A stretch of 64,000 bases of DNA from SHXO01 sp964523885. GTDB taxonomy: Bacteria > Pseudomonadota > Gammaproteobacteria > Burkholderiales > SHXO01. A program made the translations under genes and the position numbers. The notes under the pieces are model-generated. The model saw only the letters and a program-made list of their open reading frames with translations. It had not been told where the DNA came from and searched no databases. Shown in pieces: positions 53,374 to 61,504 of the stretch (position 1 is the stretch's first letter; each line of letters opens with the position of its first letter). The stretch is from assembly GCA_964523885.1 (NCBI GenBank), contig CAZFYX010000034.1, positions 31,633 to 95,632 on the forward strand. Direction: 5' to 3'.

Positions 53374-55077
53374 TCAGTTGCCGGCTGCGGGTGCAAGCCG
53401 GATCCCCTCGCGCGCCATCCCTTCGAGAATCTGCAGCGTGATCTTCTCGTTGAATGCGTCGAAGGCGGCCCCCTTCGGCGGGTGGTAATAGTAGTCGATC
53501 GTCAGCGTGACCGCGTCGTCGCCGATGCCCAGCTTCACCTTCGGCGGGCGTGCCGGGTCGCTGCCCTCGTGGTTGGCCAGCAGGCCGCGCACCAACTGCA
53601 GCAGGTTGCGCAGGCGATCAGGCGGGCTGTCGGGGCTGAGCCGGATGGTCTCGTTGCGGCGCAGGTACGGGCGCACGCTCATGTTCTTGGAGTCCAGCCG
53701 CGCCATCTCCTCGTTGGGAATGCTGATCAGGTGCCCGGACCCGTCGCGCAGGCGCGTGGAGCGCAGCCCCACCGACTCCACCGTGCCCTCGTGTCCCTTG
53801 ATGCGGATCTTCTCCCCGACCTGGAACGGCCGGTCGAGCAGGATCATCACGCTGCCGAACAGGTTCTTCAGCGTATCCTGCGCCGCGAGCGCCACGGTCA
53901 GGCCGCCCACGCTGACCCCAGCGAGCAGCGTGGTCAGCGGCACGCCCACGTAGCGGCCGCCCTCGAACATTGCCACCAGCGCAGCGCTCACACCCACCGC
54001 CCGCACGATCAGCTGCGCGAGCTGCGCATTGAGCGGACGATCGCGCCACCAGGGCAGCCGCATCACCGCATTCGCCACGCGGTTGGTCACGCTGAGGATC
54101 AGCACGACCATCGCGCCAAGGGAGACCAGATCCAGCGCGAAGTCCACGCCCACGAACAGGCGGCCGGTGATGAACACCTGCTCGGACAGGAACTCGGTCG
54201 CCCACTGCGGCAGGATCACCGCCAGCAACGGGAACACCAGCGAAAGGTAGTAGCTCGCGCGCCGCTGGTCGCGTGACCAGCGCTGCGAGATGCGGTAGCC
54301 GGCGCCCATGAGCACCGCCGTCACCGCAAGCACCAGCACCAGTCCGATCCATTGCCAGCCGGCCTGCCCGCCGTAGCGCGACTGCAGCCAGTCGGGCAGC
54401 GTACGGACGAACTCGCGGGGGATCATCCAGCCCGGCTCGGATACGAACAGATCGTAGAGCCCGGGGTTCGCCCCCGGCCGGTACGGCATCTTCCGCACGC
54501 GCTCGAAGAAGACGCCGGCGCGCTCGTCGGTCTCGGAGCTGAACACCCACTGCCCCTCGCGCAGCCCGTCCTTGATCCGCACCAGCGTGATCTCGGTGCG
54601 CGGAATGCGCCACAGCCGCAGCTGGCCGGCGGCCACCGCTGCGTGGTCCGGGATCTCGCTCTCCGGCGGCAGGCCGATGCGGTCGAGCACCTCCTTGACG
54701 TACACGGCGGCCTCGCGGCCGACGTTGTTCTGCACGGCAGGGGCGATGTCGTTCAGGTCGAAGAAGTAGTGCGCGTACTGCGCAATGGCCGCCCGCTCGT
54801 TGTGGTCGCGCGCCGAAGGCGCTTCCCCCTTCCAGTGCGCGTAGGCCTTGTCCATCATCATCTCGAAGCTCTGCAGCGCCGCGCGCGGACTGGAGAGGTC
54901 CGGCGGCTCGAGCGGTCCCGGGTCGCTCTGCGCGGGCGTCAGGGCGACGAGGAGTGCCGCGACCAGCACGAGCAGCCCGGCGACGAAGGCACGAATCCGC
55001 GCCGAGCCGCGCCCGGACACGGTGGGCGCGGCTTCGTGGCTGTCGCCGGCCAGCGGCGCGCCGGGGTGGTCCTTCAT
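53374..55077 (-). CDS. MscS-family mechanosensitive channel with periplasmic N-domain
   Basis: The 567-residue protein has a first membrane segment (about 28-48), a periplasmic domain of about 180 residues, then four or five membrane segments. The pore helix region reads GVSVGGLTVALAAQDTLKNL, followed by the MscS beta domain (MILLDRPFQVGEKIRIKGHE, then EGTVESVGLRSTRLRDGSGH). A C-terminal alpha/beta cap ends it. It should release solutes on hypo-osmotic shock. GGGAG precedes the ATG at 55077. Confidence 0.92.
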   Translation of the reverse strand: MKDHPGAPLAGDSHEAAPTVSGRGSARIRAFVAGLLVLVAALLVALTPAQSDPGPLEPPDLSSPRAALQSFEMMMDKAYAHWKGEAPSARDHNERAAIAQYAHYFFDLNDIAPAVQNNVGREAAVYVKEVLDRIGLPPESEIPDHAAVAAGQLRLWRIPRTEITLVRIKDGLREGQWVFSSETDERAGVFFERVRKMPYRPGANPGLYDLFVSEPGWMIPREFVRTLPDWLQSRYGGQAGWQWIGLVLVLAVTAVLMGAGYRISQRWSRDQRRASYYLSLVFPLLAVILPQWATEFLSEQVFITGRLFVGVDFALDLVSLGAMVVLILSVTNRVANAVMRLPWWRDRPLNAQLAQLIVRAVGVSAALVAMFEGGRYVGVPLTTLLAGVSVGGLTVALAAQDTLKNLFGSVMILLDRPFQVGEKIRIKGHEGTVESVGLRSTRLRDGSGHLISIPNEEMARLDSKNMSVRPYLRRNETIRLSPDSPPDRLRNLLQLVRGLLANHEGSDPARPPKVKLGIGDDAVTLTIDYYYHPPKGAAFDAFNEKITLQILEGMAREGIRLAPAAGN

Positions 55078-55157
55078 GTGCAGCTCCCGGATGGCATATG
55101 TTGGGGGGCGCAAGTCTAGCAGACCATCCGCGAGGGGCTGCCGGTCGCGGCAGATGC

Positions 55158-56810
55158 TCAGGCGGAAGCCGCCGCCCGCTGCAGCCGGGGCGCAGCCGGC
55201 AGCGCGACGCCGCGGATCAGGTCCGCGGCCTTCTCGGCGATCATCATGGTCGCCGCGCACGTGTTCGCCGATGTGACGTTGGGCATCACGGAGGCGTCCA
55301 CCACACGCAGCCCCTGCAGCCCGTGCACGCGCAGCTGGTCGTCGACCACCGCGCTCGCGTCTGCGGCAGGCCCCATGCGCGCCGTACCGCAGAGGTGATA
55401 GGAAGACACCGCATACTGGCGCGCGAAGTCGAGCAGCTCGTCGTCGGTCTGCGCCTGCGGCCCCGGCAACGTCTCGACCGGCGCGTAGCGCTGCAGCGGC
55501 TGAGTCTGCAGCAGGCGGCGGGCGATGCGCATGCCGGCGACCAGCACGCGGCGGTCGCGCGCGTCCTCCAGGTAATTGGGCTGGATCACCGGATCGGCGA
55601 AAGGATCGCCCGGGCGTGCCCTCACCCAGCCGCTGCTGTGCGGCCGGTGCTGCCACACCCCTGCGGTCATGCCCGGGTACCTGTCCAGCACACCCACGTA
55701 GCCCTGGCGGTAGCTGGCCGGGGCGAACACACCTTGCAGGTCCGGGCGCGTGGCGGCCGGGCTCGAGCGCACGAACCAGTGCACCAGCGACGGGCTCAGT
55801 GCCAGCATGTTGGGACGCCCGAGCAGCCAGTTGGCCACCTGCCCCCACAGCCGCGGCGCACGAGAGAGCTCGTTGATCGTCGCCACGCCGCTGACCCGGG
55901 CGACGAACCGGATCGAGATGTGGTCGCGCAGGTTGATGCCGACGCCGGGAAGATGCTGCACAACCGGCACGCCGATGGCCTGCAGCACGTCGGCAGGTCC
56001 CACGCCCGACCATTGCAGCAGCTTGGGCGTGTTCAGCGCGCCGGTGCATACCAGCACCTCGCGTGCGGCGCGCACGCGCAGCTCCGTGCCGGCCTGCCTG
56101 CCGCGGACGTAACACACGCCGGCAGCTCGCTTGCCATCGAACTCGACCGCAGTCGCAGTCGCGTTGGTCCGGATCACGAGATTGCTGCGGCTGCGCGCCG
56201 GCCACAGGTAGGTGCGCGAGGTGCTCATCCGCCAGCGGCCTTCGATAGTGCGCTGGAAGTAGCCGACGCCTTCCTGGGTCGCGGCGTTGTAGTCGGGGTT
56301 GCGCGGAATGCCGATGGTCTGCGCACCGGCGATGAAGTCCTCGCAGACCGGATGGATCCACTCGATGTCGCTCACCGGCAGCGGGCCGTCGTGCCCGCGG
56401 TAGCGCGGGTCGCCGCCACCCAGCCGTCTCTCGTTGCGCTTGAAGTACGGCAGCACGCTGGCGTAGTCCCAGCCGGGGTTGCCTGCGGCGGCCCACTCGT
56501 CGAAGTCCTCCGCGTGGCCGCGGTTGTAGGCCAGCCCGTTGATCGAGGTCGAGCCGCCCAGCACGCGGCCCTGCGGCAGCGCGATGCGCCGGCCGTCGGT
56601 CCACGTACCCGGCTCCGCGCTGAACTGCCAGGCGAAGCGCGGATCGAAGATGACCTTGATGAAGCCGGCCGGGATCTGCAGCCAGGGATGGCGATCCGAC
56701 GGCCCCGACTCGAGCAGGCAGACCGTGGTGCGGCCGTCCTCGGTCAGCCGGTTCGCCAGCACGCAGCCGGCCGCGCCCGCGCCGACGATCACGTAGTCGA
56801 ACGTCTCCAT
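55158..56810 (-). CDS. GMC-family flavoprotein oxidoreductase (choline dehydrogenase-like)
   Basis: The 550-residue enzyme has the FAD-binding motif YVIVGAGAAGCVLANRL at its start, the GMC signatures GRVLGGSTSINGLAYNRGH and GALNTPKLLQWSGVGPADVL, and the active-site pair His in SYHLCGTARMG and Asn in VTSANTCA. It oxidises an alcohol to an aldehyde with electrons passed to a quinone or other acceptor. There is no signal peptide. Length and motifs fit the choline/alcohol dehydrogenase branch. It lies 31 bases after the HpaI-type aldolase gene and is probably co-transcribed. Confidence 0.92.
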   Translation of the reverse strand: METFDYVIVGAGAAGCVLANRLTEDGRTTVCLLESGPSDRHPWLQIPAGFIKVIFDPRFAWQFSAEPGTWTDGRRIALPQGRVLGGSTSINGLAYNRGHAEDFDEWAAAGNPGWDYASVLPYFKRNERRLGGGDPRYRGHDGPLPVSDIEWIHPVCEDFIAGAQTIGIPRNPDYNAATQEGVGYFQRTIEGRWRMSTSRTYLWPARSRSNLVIRTNATATAVEFDGKRAAGVCYVRGRQAGTELRVRAAREVLVCTGALNTPKLLQWSGVGPADVLQAIGVPVVQHLPGVGINLRDHISIRFVARVSGVATINELSRAPRLWGQVANWLLGRPNMLALSPSLVHWFVRSSPAATRPDLQGVFAPASYRQGYVGVLDRYPGMTAGVWQHRPHSSGWVRARPGDPFADPVIQPNYLEDARDRRVLVAGMRIARRLLQTQPLQRYAPVETLPGPQAQTDDELLDFARQYAVSSYHLCGTARMGPAADASAVVDDQLRVHGLQGLRVVDASVMPNVTSANTCAATMMIAEKAADLIRGVALPAAPRLQRAAASA

Positions 56811-56841
56811 CCGCTGCCTTCCAGGACCTCGGGAAGCCCGG

Positions 56842-57633
56842 CTAGTAGCTGCTTCCCTTCGCCGCCGGTGCCGCGCCCTCGCGCATCTCTGCCACCGTGT
56901 TCTTTGCGGCCGTCATCAGGAGCGCGTTGTCGGCGAGCAGCGTGACGAACTGGAAGCCCCAGCCGATGAGTTCCTTCGCCATCGCGGTCGAGCCGCAGTG
57001 GATGCCGGCGGGGATGCCGTGCTTCTTCGCCCCTTCGAGGATGGTGCGGATCGCATCGAGCACGACCTTGTCGGTGGGCGTGCCCGACGGTGCGCGGCCG
57101 AGCGTGATGGCAAGGTCGTTGGGGCCGATGTAGATGCCGTCGAGCCCCTTGACGCTGAGGATGTCGTCCAGGTTCTGCATCGCGGTGGTGGTCTCGATCA
57201 TCGCGATCGCGAGGATCGTGTCGTTGGCGTGCTGGTAGTAGTCGCTGCCCGCGTACCACGTAGCGCGCACCGGGCCGAAGCTGCGATAGCCCTGTGGGTG
57301 ATAGCGGCAGGCGGCGACCAGCGCCTCGCAGTCGGCGCGGGTGTTGATCATCGGGCAGATGATCCCGTAGGCGCCTGCATCCAGCAGCTTCATGATGATG
57401 CCCGGCTCGCACCACGGCACGCGCGCGAGCGGCGTGGCCGTCGAGGTGCTGATCGCCTGCAGCATGCCCACGGCCGCCTGGTAGTCGACCAGCCCGTGCT
57501 GCAGGTCCACCGTGAGCGAATCCCAGTTGGCCTGGGCCATGTTCTCCGCGGCGACCGAGCTGGGGATGCCCAGCCAGCCGTTGATCACCGCCCCGCCGCG
57601 CTTCCAGATCGTCTTGACTTGGTTTTCTCGCAT
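56842..57633 (-). CDS. HpcH/HpaI-family aldolase
   Basis: The 263-residue class II aldolase has the catalytic His in VDLQHGLVDY, Arg in ARVPWCEP, metal ligands Glu in AMIETTTAMQN and Asp in IYIGPNDLAIT. It cleaves 2-oxo-4-hydroxy acids to pyruvate plus an aldehyde, as HpaI does in hydroxyphenylacetate breakdown. GGGGAG precedes the ATG at 57633. With the GMC oxidoreductase it forms the minus-strand arm of the catabolic island. Confidence 0.9.
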   Translation of the reverse strand: MRENQVKTIWKRGGAVINGWLGIPSSVAAENMAQANWDSLTVDLQHGLVDYQAAVGMLQAISTSTATPLARVPWCEPGIIMKLLDAGAYGIICPMINTRADCEALVAACRYHPQGYRSFGPVRATWYAGSDYYQHANDTILAIAMIETTTAMQNLDDILSVKGLDGIYIGPNDLAITLGRAPSGTPTDKVVLDAIRTILEGAKKHGIPAGIHCGSTAMAKELIGWGFQFVTLLADNALLMTAAKNTVAEMREGAAPAAKGSSY

Positions 57634-57648
57634 TCGCTCGCTCCCCGC

Positions 57649-57717
57649 TTGAGGCTCTAGGACCCAGGCACGTTGAGGCTAGGCCCTAGGCATGTTGAGG
57701 CTCTAGGCCCCAGGCGC
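57649..57717. repeat. Three tandem units of about 23 bases (TTGAGGCT...)
   Basis: Units at 57649-57672, 57673-57694 and 57695-57717 all begin TTGAGGCT and continue with CTAGGNCCNAGGC-like sequence, differing by a two-base gap and a few substitutions. They abut the left arm of the inverted repeat. Confidence 0.75.
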
Positions 57718-57818
57718 TAGACGCCAGAATCAAAGCGCGGCGCACCGCGCCGCTCGAAACCCATGGAGTCTGGAGCCTGGGGCCTGCTCCTGGCGTCTAG
57801 AGCCTAGCACCTGGGGCC
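57706..57818. repeat. Large inverted repeat with nested arms
   Basis: GGCCCCAGG (57706-57714) pairs with CCTGGGGCC (57810-57818), and CTAGACGCCAG (57717-57727) pairs perfectly with CTGGCGTCTAG (57790-57800). In between, GCGCGG-CGCA-CCGCGC (57735-57750) forms a further hairpin. Beyond the right arm GCCTGGGGCCTGGAGCCTGG repeats the theme. This could fold into a long cruciform or RNA structure. Confidence 0.75.
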
Positions 57819-57910
57819 TTATCCTGGCGCCTGGGGCCTGGAGCCTGGATCCGGCCGCTATGGTAAGGCATACGCCGGATTCCGGAACGCGGCGTTCACG
57901 AATTCCGCGC

Positions 57911-57916
57911 TAGAAT
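57911..57916 (+). promoter_or_regulatory. Candidate -10 element of the Ldh2-type gene
   Basis: TAGAAT in the context CGCGCTAGAATCCGCTG lies 31 bases before the ATG at 57947 and directly after the repeat region. It fits a sigma-70 -10 box. Confidence 0.4.
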
Positions 57917-57946
57917 CCGCTGCCGAGTACGTACAACAAGGTTCCC

Positions 57947-59044
57947 ATGGCTGCCCCTGGCGTTTGCATTCGCGCCGCCGACCTCGAGCGCATCACCGCG
58001 GAGATCTTCGTCGCCACCGGTTGCTCCACACCGGAGGCGCAGCGCATCGGGCGCTACCTGGTCAAGGCCAACCTGTCGGGCCACGACAGCCACGGCGTCG
58101 TGCGCATCCCGCGCTACGTGCAGATGCAGCACGACGGGCTCATCCTCGCCGACCAGAAGGTCGAGGTGGTGGTCGACACGCCGGTGCTGGCCACCGTGGA
58201 CGGCCGGTTCGGCTTCGGCCAGACCGTCGCGCCGCAGGCGGTGGAGATCGGCATCGACAAGTGCCGGGCGATGGGCCTGTCGGCGGTCGCGCTGCGCAAT
58301 GCCGGCCACGTCGGCCGCGTGGCGGACTGGGCCGAGATGGCCGCGGCGGCCGGCCTGGTGTCGGTGCACTTCGTCAATGCCGCGGGCTCGGTGCTCGTCG
58401 CGCCCTTCGGCAGCTCGGAGCGGCGCTTCTCCACCGCACCGTATTGCGTGGGCGTGCCGGTCGAGGGACGCGAACCGATCCTGCTCGACTTCGCCACTTC
58501 GCTGGTCGCGGAGGGCAAGGTGCTGGTCGCCAGCCAGGGCGGCAAGCCGATCCCGCGCGATGCGCTGATCGGCCCGGACGGTGAGGTCAGCGACGACGCC
58601 ACGCTGCTCTACGGCGACTACCGGACCACCGGCAAGCGCGACATCAAGGCCGGCCAGGGCGCCATCCGCACCTTCGGCGACCACAAGGGCTCGGGCCTCG
58701 CACTGATGTGCGAGCTGCTCGGCGGCGCGCTAACCGGCAACAGCTGCGCGACGCCAGGGCGGCGTTTCGCCAATGGCATGCTGTCCATCTACATCGATCC
58801 TGCACGCCTCGATCCCGAGAACCTCTTTCCGGCCGAGACGGTGCGCTACATAGACTTCGTGAAGGCCGGACGCGCCGCCCCTCCGGCGACCGAGCCGCTG
58901 CTCCCCGGCGAACCGGAGGCGCGGGTGCGCGCCGAGCGCCTCGCGCACGGCGTGCCGGTCCCCGAGGAGACCTGGGCGTCGATCGTGCAGGTCGCGCGCT
59001 CCCTGAAGGTCGACGAACGCCACATCCCGCAACCGCATCGCTGA
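57947..59044 (+). CDS. Malate/L-lactate dehydrogenase family (Ldh2) oxidoreductase
   Basis: The 365-residue NAD(P)-dependent enzyme belongs to the Ldh2/MDH2 family. Visible marks are the catalytic His in GHDSHGVVRIPRYV, AVALRNAGHVGRVADWAEMA, VLVAPFGSSERRFSTAPY for cofactor binding and GDHKGSGLALMCELLGG. Members reduce 2-oxo acids or oxidise 2-hydroxy acids (malate, lactate, ureidoglycolate, sulfolactate). Together with the pyruvate-yielding aldolase it may act on a hydroxy acid, which is inference. The plus-strand catabolic arm starts here. Confidence 0.9.
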   Translation: MAAPGVCIRAADLERITAEIFVATGCSTPEAQRIGRYLVKANLSGHDSHGVVRIPRYVQMQHDGLILADQKVEVVVDTPVLATVDGRFGFGQTVAPQAVEIGIDKCRAMGLSAVALRNAGHVGRVADWAEMAAAAGLVSVHFVNAAGSVLVAPFGSSERRFSTAPYCVGVPVEGREPILLDFATSLVAEGKVLVASQGGKPIPRDALIGPDGEVSDDATLLYGDYRTTGKRDIKAGQGAIRTFGDHKGSGLALMCELLGGALTGNSCATPGRRFANGMLSIYIDPARLDPENLFPAETVRYIDFVKAGRAAPPATEPLLPGEPEARVRAERLAHGVPVPEETWASIVQVARSLKVDERHIPQPHR

Positions 59045-59056
59045 GAGCGGACGAAC

Positions 59057-60208
59057 GTGCAGGCCTTCCAGTTCCAGGCACCCGAGCTTCCGCCCGCAGC
59101 GCTGGAGGCCCGCCGCCGCGTACGCGAATTCCTCGCGCATGAAGGCAACACCGGGCGCTACGTGCCGCACCGCTGCTCCTGGAGCACCTTCGATCCCGAT
59201 TTCAGCCGGCGTGCAGGTGCCGCAGGCTTCATCGGCGTGACCTGGCCGAAGCAGTACGGTGGCCAGGGGCTGTCCAGCCTGGTGCGCTTCGTCATAACCG
59301 AGGAAATGCTCGCGGCAGGTGCACCATGCGGTGCGCATTGGATCGCGGATCGCCAGTCGGGTCCGCAAATCCTCCGCTACGGCACCGACCGCGCGCGCAG
59401 CGAGATCCTGCCGCGCATCACGCGCGGCGAGTGCTTTTTCGGCATCGGCATGAGCGAACCGGATTCCGGCTCGGACCTGGCGGCCGTGCGCACGCGCGCC
59501 GTGCGCACCGACGGCGGCTGGGTGATCAACGGCAGCAAGATCTGGACGTCCCAGGCGCACCGGGTCCACTACCTCATCACGCTGGTGCGCACGGGCGATC
59601 CCGGCGAAGACCGGCACCACGGACTGACGCAGTTCATCGTCGACCTGTCGCAGCCGGGCGTAACGGTGCGGCCGATCCACAACTTGTCCGGCGGGCACGA
59701 ATTCAACGAGGTCTTCTTCGAGGACCACTTCGTCCCCGATGACATGATGGTCGGGGCCGAGGGCCAGGGCTGGACGATGGTCACCGGCGAGCTCGCCTTC
59801 GAGCGTTCCGGGCCCGACCGCTTCCTGTCCGACTTCCGCCTGCTGGCCGCGCTGATCGATCGCGTCGGCGCGCAGCCCGACGCGCGCGCCGCGGTGGAGA
59901 TCGGCCGGCTGGTGGCGCACCTGGCTGCGCTGCTGCGCATGTCCACTGCCGTGGCCGGCGTGCTCGACCAGGGCCGCAGCCCCAACGTGGAGGCCGCGCT
60001 GGTCAAGGACGTGGGCACCGCGTTCGAGCGCGAAGTGCCGGAAGTCGCGCGGCGGCTGGTGCCGGTGCAGGCGAGCCTCGACGACCACGACGATCCGTTC
60101 GCCGAGACGCTCGCGCACGTGATCCTGCATGCGCCCTCGTTCACCCTGCGCGGCGGCACGCGCGAGATCCTGCGCGGCATCATCGCGCGCGGACTGGGGC
60201 TGAGATGA
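59057..60208 (+). CDS. Acyl-CoA dehydrogenase, large partner of a coupled pair
   Basis: The 383-residue flavoprotein has FIGVTWPKQYGGQGLSSLVR, FFGIGMSEPDSGSDLAAVRT, the FAD/substrate region GSKIWTSQAHRVHY and the end GGTREILRGIIARGLGL. The MCAD-type catalytic Glu (E in YEGT) is Gly here. Another Glu in GELAFERSGPDRF lies near the isovaleryl-CoA dehydrogenase-type position. It starts with GTG at 59057, 12 bases after the Ldh2-type gene. Its stop overlaps the next dehydrogenase (ATGA), so the two probably form a heteromeric enzyme. Confidence 0.9.
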   Translation: MQAFQFQAPELPPAALEARRRVREFLAHEGNTGRYVPHRCSWSTFDPDFSRRAGAAGFIGVTWPKQYGGQGLSSLVRFVITEEMLAAGAPCGAHWIADRQSGPQILRYGTDRARSEILPRITRGECFFGIGMSEPDSGSDLAAVRTRAVRTDGGWVINGSKIWTSQAHRVHYLITLVRTGDPGEDRHHGLTQFIVDLSQPGVTVRPIHNLSGGHEFNEVFFEDHFVPDDMMVGAEGQGWTMVTGELAFERSGPDRFLSDFRLLAALIDRVGAQPDARAAVEIGRLVAHLAALLRMSTAVAGVLDQGRSPNVEAALVKDVGTAFEREVPEVARRLVPVQASLDDHDDPFAETLAHVILHAPSFTLRGGTREILRGIIARGLGLR

Positions 60209-61284
60209 GCGCGTCGACCGGATCCGACAGCGGCGTCGCAGCCATGGTGCTCGACGCGGCGAACCGCGTGTTCGAGGGAGAGATCACGCGCGAGCGCATG
60301 GCGCAGGCCGACCGCGGCATCTGGCAGGCGCAGGTGTGGAAAGCGGTCGAGGACGCCGGCCTGCCGCTCGCGCTGGTGCCCGAGCGCCTCGGCGGCGTCG
60401 GTCTGCCGATCGCACAGGGACTGCAGCTGGTGCGACGCGCCGGCTATCACACCGTGCCAGCGCCGCTCGCGGAAACGATGATCGCCAACCTGGCCTGGGC
60501 AGAGGCCTCCGGCGCATCACTGCCGGGCCCGGCGACGATCGGGCCGGTGCGGCCGGAAGATGCGCTGCGCATCGAGCGTGACGGCGGCGGCTACCGCCTG
60601 CGCGGGAAGGCCGTGCGCGTGCCATGGGTGCCGCACGTGCGCGATGTGGTGCTGTTTGCGCGTGACGCCAGCGATGCCGGCTTCCTGGTGCGGCTCGATG
60701 GTGGCGCCTCGCCTGGCAGCCAGCGCAACCTGGCGAACGAACCGCGTGACACATTGAGTTGGGATGCCACCGCAGTGGCCGCCGACCGGGTTCGCCCCGC
60801 GCCTGCTCTTGGCAGCGAGGGCTTTCTCCACCTGGGCGCCCTGCTCCGCGCGCAGCAAATGGTCGGGGCGATGGAGCGCTGCCTCGATTACGCGATCGCG
60901 TATGCGATGGAGCGCCAGCAGTTCGGCCGACCGATCGCCAAGTTCCAGGCGATCCAGCACATGCTCGCCGACGCTGCGGGACAGTTCGCCGCTGCCGCGG
61001 CGAGCGCCGACCTCGCCGCCGATGCGGTCGGCCAGCCCGACTTCGAGTTCTGCGCCGCGGTCGCCAAGGCGCGCGTGGGTGAGGCCTGCGGGAAAGTCGC
61101 GGAGGTGTGCCACCAGGTCCACGGCGCGATGGGCTTCACGCAGGAGCATCCCCTGCACTTCGCCACGCGCAGGCTGTGGTCCTGGCGCGACGAGTTCGGA
61201 CATGAGGCGTTCTGGCAGGAGCGCATCGGCCGGCTGGCATGTGCGGACGGCGGGGATGCGCTGTGGCGGCGGCTGGTGGGATAG
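60205..61284 (+). CDS. Acyl-CoA dehydrogenase, divergent small partner of the pair
   Basis: The 359-residue protein has the acyl-CoA dehydrogenase fold with LPLALVPERLGGVGLPIAQG, a shortened middle domain, AYAMERQQFGRPIAKFQAIQ and a helical C-terminus (VCHQVHGAMGFTQEHPLHFA). The usual GGT-x-EI ending is missing and catalytic residues look degenerate. This fits the structural partner of heteromeric acyl-CoA dehydrogenases known from steroid and side-chain degradation. It is translationally coupled to the preceding gene. Confidence 0.88.
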   Translation: MSASTGSDSGVAAMVLDAANRVFEGEITRERMAQADRGIWQAQVWKAVEDAGLPLALVPERLGGVGLPIAQGLQLVRRAGYHTVPAPLAETMIANLAWAEASGASLPGPATIGPVRPEDALRIERDGGGYRLRGKAVRVPWVPHVRDVVLFARDASDAGFLVRLDGGASPGSQRNLANEPRDTLSWDATAVAADRVRPAPALGSEGFLHLGALLRAQQMVGAMERCLDYAIAYAMERQQFGRPIAKFQAIQHMLADAAGQFAAAAASADLAADAVGQPDFEFCAAVAKARVGEACGKVAEVCHQVHGAMGFTQEHPLHFATRRLWSWRDEFGHEAFWQERIGRLACADGGDALWRRLVG

Positions 61285-61351
61285 GGATGCGCCGCTCGCG
61301 CAGTTTGCGGCATCGCCGCGCGACAGAGGGACAAAGTCGGAAGCCTTTGAA

Positions 61352-61397
61352 GAACGTCCCCTCTCCCCTTGCGGGAGAGGCACAGGGTGAGGGGTTC
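61352..61397. repeat. Dispersed hairpin repeat, copy 2
   Basis: GAAC ... CCCCTCTCCCC-TTGC-GGGAGAGG ... GGGTGAGGGG-TTC follows the plan of the element at 38055-38123. It lies in the 220-base gap after the acyl-CoA dehydrogenase pair. No gene is seen in that gap. Confidence 0.65.
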
Positions 61398-61436
61398 ATC
61401 GACAGGCGCTTTTTCTCTGCACGCTGCGTGCGCGTC

Positions 61437-61474
61437 ACCCTCACCCCAGCCCTCGCCCGTCGAGGGAGAGGGGG
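61437..61474. repeat. Dispersed hairpin repeat, copy 3 (inverted)
   Basis: ACCCTCACCCCAGCCCTCG...CGAGGGAGAGGGGG is the reverse-complement version of the same element, 40 bases from copy 2. The two form a larger inverted pair just upstream of the CoA-transferase gene. Confidence 0.6.
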
Positions 61475-61504
61475 CACAATTCCGGCAGCGGAAGCGGCGC
61501 CGCG

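Larger units (their letters stand above)
57634..57946. other. 313-base intergenic region with no gene, filled by repeats
   Basis: No coding frame is convincing here. The region contains three tandem TTGAGGCT units, a large inverted repeat and a central small hairpin (described separately), then a short stretch with a -10-like TAGAAT. It separates the two divergent arms of the catabolic island, so both promoters should lie in it. Confidence 0.8.

Noticed and set aside
52584..53441. A Pro/Ala-rich plus-strand frame opposite the Gly-rich secreted gene
   Set aside because: Poly-Pro here is the complement of poly-Gly codons. Only its first 60 codons look protein-like, and these are listed as a PhyH remnant.
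57649..57860. The tandem TTGAGGCT units as a CRISPR array
   Set aside because: The units are directly adjacent with no unique spacers, and no cas gene is in the window.
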